This document shows positions 36,050 to 45,715 of a stretch of DNA of 64,000 bases, piece after piece (within the stretch, counting starts at the first letter, position 1; the number at the start of each line of letters is the position of its first letter). This stretch comes from Streptacidiphilus jeojiense (GTDB lineage Bacteria; Actinomycetota; Actinomycetes; Streptomycetales; Streptomycetaceae): positions 124,001-188,000 of the forward strand of contig NZ_JOEH01000009.1 in NCBI RefSeq assembly GCF_000719095.1, given 5' to 3'. The notes beneath the pieces are model-generated. The model was not told the DNA's origin, made no database searches, and worked only from the letters and a program-made list of their open reading frames with translations. Both the position numbers and the translations under genes were made by a program.

Positions 36050-39000
36050 CTACTGTCCGAGGCTGCCGATCTTCCCCAGCAGATCCACTATCCGGGCCTG
36101 CACCTCGGCACTGGTCGAGCGCTCCGCGAGGAACAGCACCGTCTCGCCGGAGCGCAGACCGGAACTCTCCGCGGGTCCGTCCACCGAGGTGTAGACGACC
36201 AGCGGGGTGCGGTGCAGCTGGTTGCTGCCGCGCAGCCAGTCCACGATGCCCACCCGGCGGCGGCGGATCAGCATCAGGTCCATCACCACCAGGTTCGGCT
36301 GGACGCTGCCGGCCTTCTCCACCGCGTCGTTCTCGCTCAGCGCGTGCACCACGTGCATGCCGCGCCGCTCCAGGGTCGCGGTGAACGCCGCCGCGATGTC
36401 CGGGTCCTGCTCGACCAGCAGCACCCGCGGCGCGTGCCGCTCACTGTCGCGCGGCGCCAGGGCGCGCAGCAGCACGGCCGGGTCGGCGCCGTACGCGGCC
36501 TCCCGGGTCGCCTGCCCGAGACCGGCCGTCACCAGCACCGGCACATTGGCGTCCCCGGCCGCAGAGCGCAGCGACTGCAGCGCCGTCCGGGTGATCGGTC
36601 CGGTCAGCGGGTCCACGAACAGGGCCGCAGGGAACCCGGCGACCTGTCCCTCGACCTCCTCGCGGGTACGGACGATGACCGGACGGTAGCCGCGGTCCTG
36701 CAGCGCCTGGCGGGTGGAGGGGTCGGGCTCGGGCCAGACCAGCAGCCGGCGCGGCCGCCCGTCCGCGGCGGGGGCGACCATGGTCGGGTAGTCGGCCCCG
36801 GCGATGAACTCCAGCCGACTCTCGGTACCGGCGGCCTCGTCCGCGCCCTGGTCCGCCTGGTCCGGGCCGGCTTCGAGCGCGCGCGAGTCCGGGGACGGCG
36901 CCAGGGCCGCGCTGCCACCGCCGACCGTTCCGCCACCACCGTCCGGGCCGAACCGCCCGCCGAACGGTGCCGCCGCCGGCACCGGCTGCAGCGCCGCCGG
37001 ACCGGAGGCGGCCTGCGGCTGCGGCGCCTGGGACTGCTGGGCCGGCGCGGGGGCCTGCGACGGCACCGGCACCGGCTCCAGCTCCAACGGCGCCGAGGCG
37101 GCTGCACCCTGGTTTGCTGCATCCTGATTCGCACGGCCGTCATCGGTGCCCGGAGGCATGGCCAGACGTCGCCGCCGGCCGCCGCTCGGCGCGGGCAGCT
37201 CGGCGACAGCGGCCGGGGCCGGGGTGTCGAGCCTGGCCCCGGCGGGCGGAAGGGCGTGTTCGAGTCCCGGGTAGACAGGTCCGCCGATCAGCCCGGGAAA
37301 CCCATTGGTCCCCGTCCCCTGCGACTGACCCTGATTCTGGACCTGCCCCTGCCCCTGGGCCCGACGCTCCTCCTCCTCGCGCTGCTGCCGCCCGGCCGCC
37401 TGCTGAGCCTCCGTCACCGCACGCGGCGGCCGGACCACCTCGGGCGCCGGCAACGCCCTGCGCCGCCGCGAGCGGTCTATCCCCTCAGCAGGTGTCTCCG
37501 ACCCGGCACTGCCACTGCCACCATTACCGGCACCGCCGCCGGCACCACCACCAGTGCTGTCACCGCCGCCCGTACTGCGCTCCGGGGCCCGCCCCGGCAG
37601 GCTCTCGTCACTGCGCCGCGCAGCCGGCAGCGCCGCTCCGACGCCCGCTCCGGGAGCCTCCTGCGGCTGGGGCCCGCCCATCCCGGGGAGCTCCGGCAGC
37701 ATCGCCGTGTCGTTCTCCTTCGGCCGGTCCGCCGTCCGCGCCGCAGCGGCGGCACGCTCGGCCGCCTCCTGCGCGGTCGCCGGGTCCAGCGGGAGCTCCA
37801 CCACATAGGTGCGGCCCTGCTTGCCCGGGAGCTCGTGCGACTGCAGCACGCCGCCGTGCCGCTCCACCATGCCCCGAGCTATCGGCAGGTGCACCGGGCT
37901 GCCGCCCGCACTCGGCCCGCGCACCTCGATCCGTGCCACCGAGCCGCGCTGCGCCGCCGCTATCACCACGGTCGGGCCCTGCGCCGGCGTCCCGGTCAGC
38001 CCGGAGGCCACCCCCACGGCCATCCCGTACAGGCCGGCGTTGCTCCCCGAGGAAGCCTCGGCGGGGCTGTCCGCGGCCGAGGCCACGTCCGCGATCAGAT
38101 GTCCCAGGGCCTGCGCCAGCCGCTCCTGGTCGGCGATCACCTCGACCTCGGACGGATGCACCGCGAACCGCACCCGGTCCTCGCCGACCAGCTCGGTCGC
38201 GGCCGCGACCGCACGCCGGACCACCTGGTCCAGCCCGATCGGCCGACGGTCCAGGGTCTCCCGTCCGGCGTCCAGCGCGGCGTCGAAGCGCTGGTACGAC
38301 AGCACCCCGTCGACCAGCCGCGAGCTGCGCGAGATGTCGGCGGCCAGCCGCCGCAGCACCCAGTTGGCCTCCGGCCACAGCTGCCCGGCCGGGTCCGCGG
38401 CCAGCTTCTCCAGGGTGGTCTGAAGCCGTGTCAGCGGCTCCTTCAGCTCCTCCTCCAGCACGGCGGTGAGGTGCTTGTGCCGCGCGGCCAGGGCCAGGTA
38501 GGCGCTGCGGTCGGTGAACGTCATCACCGCGCCGACCAGCTGGTCCCCGTCCCGCACCGGGGCCGTGGACAGTTCCACGCTCACCGGGCGGCCGTCCTTG
38601 CGCCACAGCACCGCGGTGCGCACCCGGTGCTTGCGGCCCGAGGCGAGGGTGTCCGCCAGCGGCGACTCCTCGGCGGGCTGCGGGGTGCCGTCCGGCTTGG
38701 AGTGCTGGACCAGCGGCAGCAGCTCCTGGCCGCCGAGCTCACTGGCCCGGTAGCCGAGGATGTGCGCGGCCGCCGGATTGACCAGCACCACCCGGCCGTC
38801 GATGTCCACGCCGAGCACGCCCTCGGCGGCGGCGCGCAGGATCATCTCGGTCTGCTTGTGCTGGCGCCGCAGCTCGGCCTCGACCTCCAGCCGTCCCGAG
38901 AGGTCCCGCACCACGATCAGCAGCAGCTGCCGGTCGGCCGGACGGCCACTGCCGCCGCCGCTCGCGCCGTACCCGTAGCGGGACACGCCGCCGTAGGAGT

Positions 39001-39397
39001 CGTAGGGGCCGTAGCCGTCCCTGCTGCTGTTCTCGCCCAGCCCGCCGCCGAGCAGGCCGTCGTCCTCGAACTCGTTGCCGGACACCTCGACGGGGAAGAC
39101 CGTCCCGTCGGTCCGCCGTGCCGACATCCGCACCGGCGCGCCGTCGTCCTCCTCGGCGCCGTCCTCGCCCCGGGTGCGCGGGCGCATCGAGCCCGGGATC
39201 CGGCTCGGGTCGAACTCCGGGAGCAGGTCGAGCACGCCCATGCCCACCAGCGAACTGCCCGGGGCCTGCAGCGTGCGCACGGCTGCGGCATTCGCGTCCA
39301 CCACGGTGCCGTTGCTGTTCACCAGCAGCAAGGCGTCCGGAAGCGCGTCGAGTATGGCTGCGAGGCGAGCAGTGCCTCGGGTCGGCCTGCTGCTCAC
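36050..39397 (-). CDS. PAS-PAS hybrid sensor-like protein with degenerate kinase core
   Basis: An 1115-residue cytoplasmic protein. A PAS domain starts near 12 (ILDALPDALLLVNSNG), a second near 190 (ILRAAAEGVLGVDIDG), then a DHp-like helix near 310-340, an ATPase-like domain to about 560, a long Pro/Gln/Ala-rich linker (about 570-870), and a receiver-like domain from about 985 (RVLLVEQDPD, VVMDLML). The dimerisation helix reads EEELKEPLTRL where HELRTPL is expected, so the phospho-accepting His is missing. The receiver keeps its Asp but lacks the usual Lys-Pro. It may sense or scaffold and not phosphorylate itself. GTG 39397 is preceded by GGGAGGACGG. No response regulator is adjacent. Confidence 0.75.
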   Translation of the reverse strand: MSSRPTRGTARLAAILDALPDALLLVNSNGTVVDANAAAVRTLQAPGSSLVGMGVLDLLPEFDPSRIPGSMRPRTRGEDGAEEDDGAPVRMSARRTDGTVFPVEVSGNEFEDDGLLGGGLGENSSRDGYGPYDSYGGVSRYGYGASGGGSGRPADRQLLLIVVRDLSGRLEVEAELRRQHKQTEMILRAAAEGVLGVDIDGRVVLVNPAAAHILGYRASELGGQELLPLVQHSKPDGTPQPAEESPLADTLASGRKHRVRTAVLWRKDGRPVSVELSTAPVRDGDQLVGAVMTFTDRSAYLALAARHKHLTAVLEEELKEPLTRLQTTLEKLAADPAGQLWPEANWVLRRLAADISRSSRLVDGVLSYQRFDAALDAGRETLDRRPIGLDQVVRRAVAAATELVGEDRVRFAVHPSEVEVIADQERLAQALGHLIADVASAADSPAEASSGSNAGLYGMAVGVASGLTGTPAQGPTVVIAAAQRGSVARIEVRGPSAGGSPVHLPIARGMVERHGGVLQSHELPGKQGRTYVVELPLDPATAQEAAERAAAAARTADRPKENDTAMLPELPGMGGPQPQEAPGAGVGAALPAARRSDESLPGRAPERSTGGGDSTGGGAGGGAGNGGSGSAGSETPAEGIDRSRRRRALPAPEVVRPPRAVTEAQQAAGRQQREEEERRAQGQGQVQNQGQSQGTGTNGFPGLIGGPVYPGLEHALPPAGARLDTPAPAAVAELPAPSGGRRRRLAMPPGTDDGRANQDAANQGAAASAPLELEPVPVPSQAPAPAQQSQAPQPQAASGPAALQPVPAAAPFGGRFGPDGGGGTVGGGSAALAPSPDSRALEAGPDQADQGADEAAGTESRLEFIAGADYPTMVAPAADGRPRRLLVWPEPDPSTRQALQDRGYRPVIVRTREEVEGQVAGFPAALFVDPLTGPITRTALQSLRSAAGDANVPVLVTAGLGQATREAAYGADPAVLLRALAPRDSERHAPRVLLVEQDPDIAAAFTATLERRGMHVVHALSENDAVEKAGSVQPNLVVMDLMLIRRRRVGIVDWLRGSNQLHRTPLVVYTSVDGPAESSGLRSGETVLFLAERSTSAEVQARIVDLLGKIGSLGQ

Positions 39398-39623
39398 AAC
39401 GAGCCGTCCTCCCTAGCTGAACATCCCTGCCGCACCGGCCCGGTCCGCCGCTGCGTCGGCTGACCTCCCCCAGGCTCACCAGCAAGCACTATCCCACACT
39501 CATTTTTGCGATTGCGGCGATCCGCCTAGTAACGTGGTCTCCGGTTAGCCGCAGCCCGCGTGGCTGTGGCATCATCCATGCAGACGGCCGTGATCGCCAG
39601 TAGGCGTGTCACGTCCCACGCAG

Positions 39624-39714
39624 GGAGGCTTCGCCTAGTCCGGTCTATGGCGCCGCACTGCTAATGCGGTTTGGGCCTTCAAGCCCATCGAGGGTTCAAA
39701 TCCCTCAGCCTCCG
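39624..39714 (+). tRNA. tRNA-Ser(GCT)
   Basis: The acceptor stem GGAGGCT (39624-39630) pairs with AGCCTCC (39707-39713), with G as discriminator. The anticodon loop CTGCTAA sits between CCGCA and TGCGG and gives anticodon GCT, reading AGC/AGU. A long variable arm fits class II tRNA-Ser, and GGTTCAAATCC is the T loop. CCA is not encoded. TTGCGA (39506) and TAGTAA (39527) upstream might be its promoter, but the 15-base spacing is short. Confidence 0.95.
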
Positions 39715-39720
39715 CGTGAC

Positions 39721-39751
39721 GAGGGCCCTTCGCTTCGGCGAGGGGCCCTCT
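39721..39751. terminator. Hairpin after tRNA-Ser
   Basis: GAGGGCCCTTCGC pairs with GCGAGGGGCCCTC (one G-T pair) around a TTCG loop. It lies between tRNA-Ser and the convergent flavoprotein gene, so it may serve both. Confidence 0.75.
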
Positions 39752-39768
39752 CTGCATCTCGCCCCGCA

Positions 39769-40278
39769 TCACTTCGGCAGGGCTTCCAGCGCCAGCCCCC
39801 AGGGAAATCCCCCGTCCTCGGATCCACACCGGATCTGCACGTCCACCCCGGCCTCCCGCAGCGCGTCCAGGCTGCGCCCGAAGACCCGGTTCCCCGCGAG
39901 CGCGTCGCCGACGGACGGGAGCACCACCACCGGCAGCCCGAGCCCGGTCGCCTCGGCGAACGAGCCCAGCGCGTAGTTGTCGACGATGCCGGCCGCCCAC
40001 TTGTTGATGGTGTTGTACGTCGCCGGAGCGACCACCACCGCGTCCGCCGCCGGCTGCCGCTTGGCCTCGCCCGGCCGCCGGTACTCGCTGAACACCGGCC
40101 ACCCGGTCTGTGCCTCGACCGCCGCCACGTCGAGGAACGCCACCGCCGCCGGGGTGGCCAGCACGCAGACCTCCCACCCCTCGTCGATCGCCGCCCCGAT
40201 CAGCTCCCCGACCCCGGGCGCCGGCGCGGCAGCGCAAACGATCACGTACAGAACCCGCGAACCACGGCCACCACTCAT
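39769..40278 (-). CDS. Flavoprotein of the HFCD/Dfp-like family
   Basis: A 169-residue flavoprotein-domain protein. After VLYVIVCAAAPAPG it has a nucleotide-binding pattern and VVAPATYNTINKWAAGIVDNYAL, the motif around the FMN site in PPC decarboxylase and lantibiotic decarboxylase relatives. The ribosome site is weak. ATG 40278 is chosen over GTG 40299 because the fold begins soon after it. It lies between two tRNA genes, away from any coenzyme A operon, so a housekeeping CoaBC role is unlikely. Its substrate is unknown. Confidence 0.8.
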   Translation of the reverse strand: MSGGRGSRVLYVIVCAAAPAPGVGELIGAAIDEGWEVCVLATPAAVAFLDVAAVEAQTGWPVFSEYRRPGEAKRQPAADAVVVAPATYNTINKWAAGIVDNYALGSFAEATGLGLPVVVLPSVGDALAGNRVFGRSLDALREAGVDVQIRCGSEDGGFPWGLALEALPK

Positions 40279-40439
40279 CCGCCGATTCCAGCGCGCCACG
40301 CCGCAGCCCGCAACCCCGTCCCCGGCCGCAGCCCAGGTCAGGGCCCCCGATAACTCGATTTCACCCGAGGCCGGGGCTCGTGTAATGTAGTCATCGCAAG
40401 GCAGCGGGGCGAACGAAAAACGCCCGGAAGCCGCGCAAG

Positions 40440-40512
40440 GCGCTCATAGCTCAACGGATAGAGCACTTGACTACGGATCAAGAGGTTGCAGGTTCGAATC
40501 CTGCTGAGCGCA
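40440..40512 (+). tRNA. tRNA-Arg(ACG)
   Basis: The acceptor stem GCGCTCA (40440-40446) pairs with TGAGCGC (40505-40511), with A as discriminator. The anticodon stem CTTGA/TCAAG holds loop CTACGGA with anticodon ACG (inosine at the wobble position). GGTTCGAATCC is the T arm. CCA is not encoded. TTTCAC (40359) and TAATGT (40383) with an 18-base spacer are a plausible promoter. Confidence 0.95.
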
Positions 40513-40516
40513 CAGT

Positions 40517-40565
40517 ACGAAGGCCCTCCGGCCCGGAGCTTGACTCCGGATCAGGGGGCCTTTCG
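40517..40565 (+). terminator. Terminator after tRNA-Arg
   Basis: GAAGGCCCT pairs with the GGGGGCCTTTC segment around an inner CTCCGG/CCGGAG pairing, directly after the tRNA and ending in a short T run. Confidence 0.65.
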
Positions 40566-40680
40566 CATGGCCCGGGCCGGTCGGACCGTGATCGGCCCGC
40601 CGACCCCTGCGGAACCCTGCTCGCAGGCGGTGCGTTGAACCGGCCGACCCGAATCGGGGGCTCCAGGGCGGGGGAGGTCC

Positions 40681-41736
40681 ATGGCAGTTCGTTCAGCGGT
40701 GGCCGGCATCGACGCGGACGACCCGGGGACGCGCCGGACCAGGCGGCTGGTGCGGATCGCCGACGGGGCCGTCAGCCTGCAGTGGCTGGCGATCACCGGG
40801 ATCAGCACGGTGCTCGTCACCCGCGGCTACCTGAGCGCCACCGGCTACCCGCAGGTCGGGAACGGCACCCTGCACATCGCCCACGCGCTCTGGGGCGGAC
40901 TGCTGATGCTGGCGGCGATCGCGGTCGCCCTGGTGTACGCAGGAGCGGACTCGCGGGCCTGGACGGTGCTGCTCGGCGGCGCGGGCCTGGGCCTGTTCGC
41001 CGACGAGATCGGCAAGTACCTGACCCGCACCGACGACTACTTCTACCGACCCGCCGCAGCCATCATCTACCTGCTCTTCGCCCTACTGCTGGTGCTGGCC
41101 TCGCTGCTGGAGCGGGGAACCGTCGACGACGGCGACGCCCGACTGGGTGAGGCGGCGCACATCGCGGCGACCGGACTGGTCTCAGGGCTCGGTGCGGAGC
41201 GTCGCAGCCGGGCGATGGCCGCGCTGGAGGGCCGTGCGGACCCGGCCGGCCTCGCCGTGCTCCGCCTGCTGGAACTGGCACCCGAGCGGAGGCCCGGGGT
41301 GCTCCGGCGGATCCGGCGCGGCCTCGAAGCACGGGCCCGGCGGCTGGCCGACCGGCGCGGGGCGGGAGAGGTGGTGGCGGTGCTGCTGTTCCTGTCCCAC
41401 CTGGTCGTGGCCATCGTCTTCCTCGTCCAGGCCTGCCTGCTCGGCGCCGGGGAGCACCTCGCCCCCGGCACCGAGGACTGGGCGGTGGTCGCCGAGGCGG
41501 GGACACGCAGTGTCTCGCTGCTACTGGTCTCGGTCGGGCTCATCCGGTGGCGGGCCGATCGCCAGTCGGCCTACCGGTGGTTCCGCGCGGCGCTGCTGGT
41601 CGACCTGCTCATCACCCAGGTCCTCAACTTCAGCGACAGCCAGTTCCGCGCGGTGGCGGAACTGCCGTACCAACTGGTCCTGCTGGCCTTCGTGACCTAT
41701 TGGCTGCGGTCGGCGGCGGCTGCGGGGAGGCAGTAA
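40681..41736 (+). CDS. Polytopic membrane protein of unknown function
   Basis: A 351-residue protein with about seven hydrophobic segments: four in the first half (for example WLAITGISTVLV, LLMLAAIAVALVYAG and AAIIYLLFALLLVLAS), then an Arg-rich cytoplasmic region of about 90 residues (ARARRLADRRG), and three more near the C-terminus. GGGGGAGGTCC precedes the ATG. I recognise no family. It stands alone between a tRNA terminator and a secreted hydrolase gene. Confidence 0.7.
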   Translation: MAVRSAVAGIDADDPGTRRTRRLVRIADGAVSLQWLAITGISTVLVTRGYLSATGYPQVGNGTLHIAHALWGGLLMLAAIAVALVYAGADSRAWTVLLGGAGLGLFADEIGKYLTRTDDYFYRPAAAIIYLLFALLLVLASLLERGTVDDGDARLGEAAHIAATGLVSGLGAERRSRAMAALEGRADPAGLAVLRLLELAPERRPGVLRRIRRGLEARARRLADRRGAGEVVAVLLFLSHLVVAIVFLVQACLLGAGEHLAPGTEDWAVVAEAGTRSVSLLLVSVGLIRWRADRQSAYRWFRAALLVDLLITQVLNFSDSQFRAVAELPYQLVLLAFVTYWLRSAAAAGRQ

Positions 41737-41798
41737 CTGCCGTGTGCCCTGGCACGGTTCGTCATCGGAGCCAATAATGTGTCGCCGAGTGGTCGTCG

Positions 41799-41830
41799 TA
41801 CGTACATGCTGAACTACGTACATGCCGAAC
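41799..41830. promoter_or_regulatory. Two adjacent 16-base direct repeats upstream of hydrolase
   Basis: TACGTACATGCTGAAC and TACGTACATGCCGAAC stand head to tail and end 14 bases before the hydrolase ATG. Exact adjacent repeats at this distance suggest a regulator binding site or a repeat expansion. Confidence 0.45.
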
Positions 41831-41844
41831 CAGGGGGTAGGCGT

Positions 41845-42825
41845 ATGCAGCGCGGAACACGGAACCGGGGCCGAGGTCGCTCCCTGACTCGTTGTGCGGC
41901 AGCGGTCTCGGGCATCGCCCTGATCGCCGCAGCCTGTTGCACCGTACCCGCAGCGGCGGCGGCGACCCCGGGTGCCGGTGCGGCCGCCGCATCGATCTCG
42001 GCCCCGGCTCCGGACATCCTGACCGCGCCGACGCTCATCGCATCCACAGCCAAGGGGGACGTCGCCTACCGCACGGTGGGCCACGGCCGACCGCTCCTGC
42101 TGATCATGGGTTACGGCGGCTCGATGGACGACTGGGCCCCTTCGTTCGTCGACGCCCTCGCCGCCCACTTCCGCGTCATCGTCTTCGACAACGCCGGGGT
42201 CGGTCAGACCAGTGCCCTGCCCGCGCCCTTGGACGTTCCGGCGATGGCCGAGCAGACCAGCGCGTTGATCTCCTCGCTGCGACTGCACAGGCCGACCGTG
42301 CTCGGCTGGTCCATGGGCGGCATGATCGCCCAGGCGCTGGCCGTACGGCACCCGGGGCAGGTCGGACGCCTCGTCCTGGCCGCCACCCAGGCCGGCACCG
42401 GCATGGCCTTGCCCATCCCCGCTGCCGCGGCTGCCGCGCTGAACAGTCCGAACCCGGCAGTGGTGCTCTCGGTACTCTTCCCGGCCGACCAGCTGGCCGC
42501 ACTACGGGCCTACGCCGCCCAGATCACCCAGTACCCGAACTTCTACGCAGCACCCAGCACCGTGAAGGCCGAGCAGACCGCCGCCATCCAGGAGTGGATG
42601 GCCGGCGACGATCCAGTGGGCCATCGGTTGAACCGGATCCACGTGCCCACCCTGGTCGCTGACGGCACGGAGGACGCCCTGAACCCGGCAGCCAATGCCG
42701 TCCTCCTGGCGCACGGCATTCCCCGCTCACGCCTCCTGCTCGACCCGGACGCCGGCCACGCCTTCCTCTTCCAGGACGCAGCCACCTTCGTCCCAGCCGT
42801 GACCCACTTCGCGAACGGGGCCTGA
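41845..42825 (+). CDS. Secreted alpha/beta hydrolase
   Basis: A 326-residue protein. An Arg-rich start and hydrophobic stretch (AVSGIALIAAACC, then an Ala-rich run) form a signal peptide, possibly a Tat or lipoprotein type. The hydrolase fold follows with FDNAGVGQT, LGWSMGGM (Ser nucleophile), VADGTEDALNP (Asp) and DAGHAFLF (His). ATG 41845 follows AGGGGGTAG; in-frame starts further upstream lie before any ribosome site. The substrate is unknown. It converges with the next gene, with nine bases between the stops. Confidence 0.8.
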   Translation: MQRGTRNRGRGRSLTRCAAAVSGIALIAAACCTVPAAAAATPGAGAAAASISAPAPDILTAPTLIASTAKGDVAYRTVGHGRPLLLIMGYGGSMDDWAPSFVDALAAHFRVIVFDNAGVGQTSALPAPLDVPAMAEQTSALISSLRLHRPTVLGWSMGGMIAQALAVRHPGQVGRLVLAATQAGTGMALPIPAAAAAALNSPNPAVVLSVLFPADQLAALRAYAAQITQYPNFYAAPSTVKAEQTAAIQEWMAGDDPVGHRLNRIHVPTLVADGTEDALNPAANAVLLAHGIPRSRLLLDPDAGHAFLFQDAATFVPAVTHFANGA

Positions 42826-42834
42826 AGCCGGTCC

Positions 42835-45599
42835 TCACCGTCCGACCGCGTAGTAGCCCTCGAGGTCGGCGATGACGTCGACGGTGCCGTAGGCGTTGTG
42901 GACGGTGATGTAGCCGTTGCTGTTGACCGGGACGGTGACCAGGGCTGGACGGGTCTGGCCCGGTGTGAGGTCGAGGTTGGAGGCAATGGGCAGGGACCCG
43001 CTGCCGAAGGCGGTGAGGTAGGTGGCTCGAGTGCTGCCGGTGCCGGTCAGGTTGACGGTGACAGCGCCGATCCCTGCCGGGACCCCCTGTACCCCGGTGA
43101 CCTTGATGCGTAGATCGGCGCCGGCACCGAGGTGCCTGCTGCCCACCCGGGTGTCGACCAGACGGGTGGGTGCCGTGGGAACGTACGCGGCGCCTGCAGG
43201 ACTGCTGCTGAAGTAGCCCTGGACGTCGGCGATGAGGGCCGTCCGGCCGAGACGGTTGAACAGCCTGATCGAGCGTGAGGAGTCGACGGGGAGGACCACT
43301 GCGTTGGAGGTGGTCTGGCCGGCCTTGAGATTGAGGTCGGAGACGTTCGGCAGCGCGCCGGCGCCGGGGTAGGCGGTGATGAAGCCGTCGGTGGTGGGTG
43401 AGGCCGCAGTCACGTTCACGATCACGGCGGTGGCATCAAGCGGAACTGTGCCTGCTGGCAGGGCCACGACGGTGGTGCTTCCCGGGCCTGCGGGCTGCTC
43501 GGGCGCGCCGGTACCGTTCCGGGTGTCCAGGATGCGGGTCGGGACGACAGGGGTGAACAGGCCGCCGTCCGTGCCCTGACCGGACTGCGTCGAAGGGCTG
43601 GTGGAGTAGTAGCCCTGCACATCGGCGATGAGGTCGATCCTGCCGGAGGCGTTGTAGAGGTCGACGTAGCCGTCTGCGCCGACCGGGACGGTCACGAGAT
43701 TGGGATCGGTCTCCCCGGACTTGACATTGAGGTCGGAGCTCTGGGGCCGGGGGCTGCCGTCGGGGTAGGCGACGACCCAGTCGGCGCTGGTCGGGTTGGT
43801 GCCGGTGACGTTCATGGTGACAGCGGCCACACCGGCGGTCGGGATGCCGTTCGCCCCGGCGATCTTGAGGCGGAGCACAGATCCCGGGCCGACCTTGGCT
43901 TTCGGCGCGCCGGTGCCGACGCGTGTGTCCAGGACCCGGATTGGTGTGACCGGTACCAGTGTCGAGCCCACGGTCAGTTGGTGAGTGATCGTCAGTTTCT
44001 GTTGCGCCTCGTCGGTGACGTACAGAGTGGCGGTGTAGGTGCCCGGCGCGGGATAGGTGTGGACAAGACTCATGTCCGAATCGCCCTCGGCGGGCTGACT
44101 GCCGTCGCCGAAGACGACCATCATGTCGAGGATGCCCCAGGGACTCGCCGCTTGGGCCTTCAGATCGGCTGTGAGCCGGGTGGAGCCGGTCAACTTCAGC
44201 GATGCGGTGAGCGGCCCAGGTGCGTTGACCTGTACGTGACCGCTTCCGGGGGCGGTTCGCTCGGTTCCGTCCGGCAGGGTGGCCGTCACCGTGAGGGGAT
44301 AGCCACCCTGTGGGCCGACCTGGGTGTAGGTGTGTGTTGCCGTGGGCTTCGACGAGGTCACCGGGGTGCTGCCGTCGCCGAAGTCGAAGGTGTAGGCGAT
44401 ACCGGTCGTGGACCAGGGGTTGGTGACGTAGGTGGTGGCGGTCACGCGCAGAGGTGTCGGTCCTTGCCGTGAGTCTGCGCCCGGGATCGCGAGGTGGAGC
44501 GGATTCTGGAACTCGTAGGCTCCACGGTCGACCGTGCCGGTTCCCGTCCCGGTGTTCGGGACCAGGGAGTCGTCGACGCGTGGGTTCCCATGGATGTCGG
44601 TCGGCGTCTCTCCTGGGGCGTCAGCGTCGCCGGAGTCGATCAGTCCTGAACCTTCGGAGGGGACTGGAGTGGCGCTGGCGCCGGAGGCGTCGTGACGACC
44701 CTGGCCGGTGCCGGCAGCGAAGGCGGCAACGGAGGTGTAGGCGGTGCTGCCCCAGACGTACGCAGGGTGGGACGCATCCGAAAGCGAGACGACGTTGTAG
44801 TCGGCGGAGTCGGAGGAGACGCTGATCCTGGTCCCGTTGTCGGGAGAGGAGAAAACCGTGTTCTCTATGGAGCCCGTCGAGGTTCCGGAGACGGTGATTC
44901 CGACACCACCCCTGGTCTGCACACTGTCACCAGCCAGGATCAGGCCTGTCGTGCCGTCAGCAGTGACCCCGCCGCCGGTGGCGCTGTTGGTGACGGCACA
45001 GCTCGCAATGGTGACGAACGAAGCTCCAGAGGCCACCTTGACGGCGTCTCCCGTCGAACTGCTGTCGAAGGCGGTGTCCGTGAGGCTCACATGCGACGAA
45101 GCGCCGTCGATGTCCACCGCGTCGACGGGCGATGCGGTCGCTCCCCAGGAAAACGTGCTTCGTGTGACGGTGATGTGCTGTGAGCCCTGCACGTTGAGTG
45201 GCGTGTGACCGGAATCGCCAATTGTCAGGTTGTCCAGCGTTATGTACTGGGCGTTACTGATGATCAGCAGAGGACCGTCTGAGGCAGCTCCCGCGCTGAG
45301 GCTCCCGCCGGTGAACGTATGGGTTGCTCAGCGGTGCCTGACCGATTGACCACCACTGGCTTCGTCAGGCCCAGATCGCCCCCGTGCACTGTCTGGCCGG
45401 GCTGGACGACGTCCGCTGCCGCCTGCAGGGTGCAGAACGGCACAGCCGAACTGCCCGGCCCTGTGTTACTGCAACCGCTGACGGAGCGGACGTAGAGATC
45501 TGTGGCCAAGCCGTCAGCGTGGGCGGTGGTGGTCGCACCGAGGCCGCCGAAGAGCAGGGCGATGGCGATGGTGCCTATGAGCGCACGTGGGCGCGGCAT
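42835..45599 (-). pseudogene. Secreted beta-helix/PKD repeat protein, frameshifted
   Basis: The N-terminal part (ATG 45599) has a signal peptide ([22 protein letters not shown]) and the start of a right-handed beta-helix ([17 protein letters not shown]), and reaches AEQPI near 45316. The rest continues in another frame ([10 protein letters not shown]) down to 42835: beta-helix turns, two PKD-like domains (FGDGS) and three repeats of about 130 residues with RVLDTR...IADVQGYYS. Restoring one base near 45316 would give AEQPIRFTGGS and one protein of about 920 residues. It is either a recent one-base deletion or a sequencing error. If real, the C-terminal part loses its secretion signal. It would be a surface or spore-coat type protein of unknown role. 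Confidence 0.75.
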
Positions 45600-45715
45600 G
45601 TTCGTCCCCCCGGGCGCGGAGGAGCGCGTGCAATGCGCTACTACTTCGCACCAGTGATTCGCATGAAGATCCTGTGAGCGCTGACAGTATCGGTACGGAG
45701 CTGACGGCGTCACGC

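Noticed and set aside
39624..40512. The two tRNA genes as attachment sites of an integrated element
   Set aside because: No integrase and no duplicated tRNA 3' end is visible in the window.
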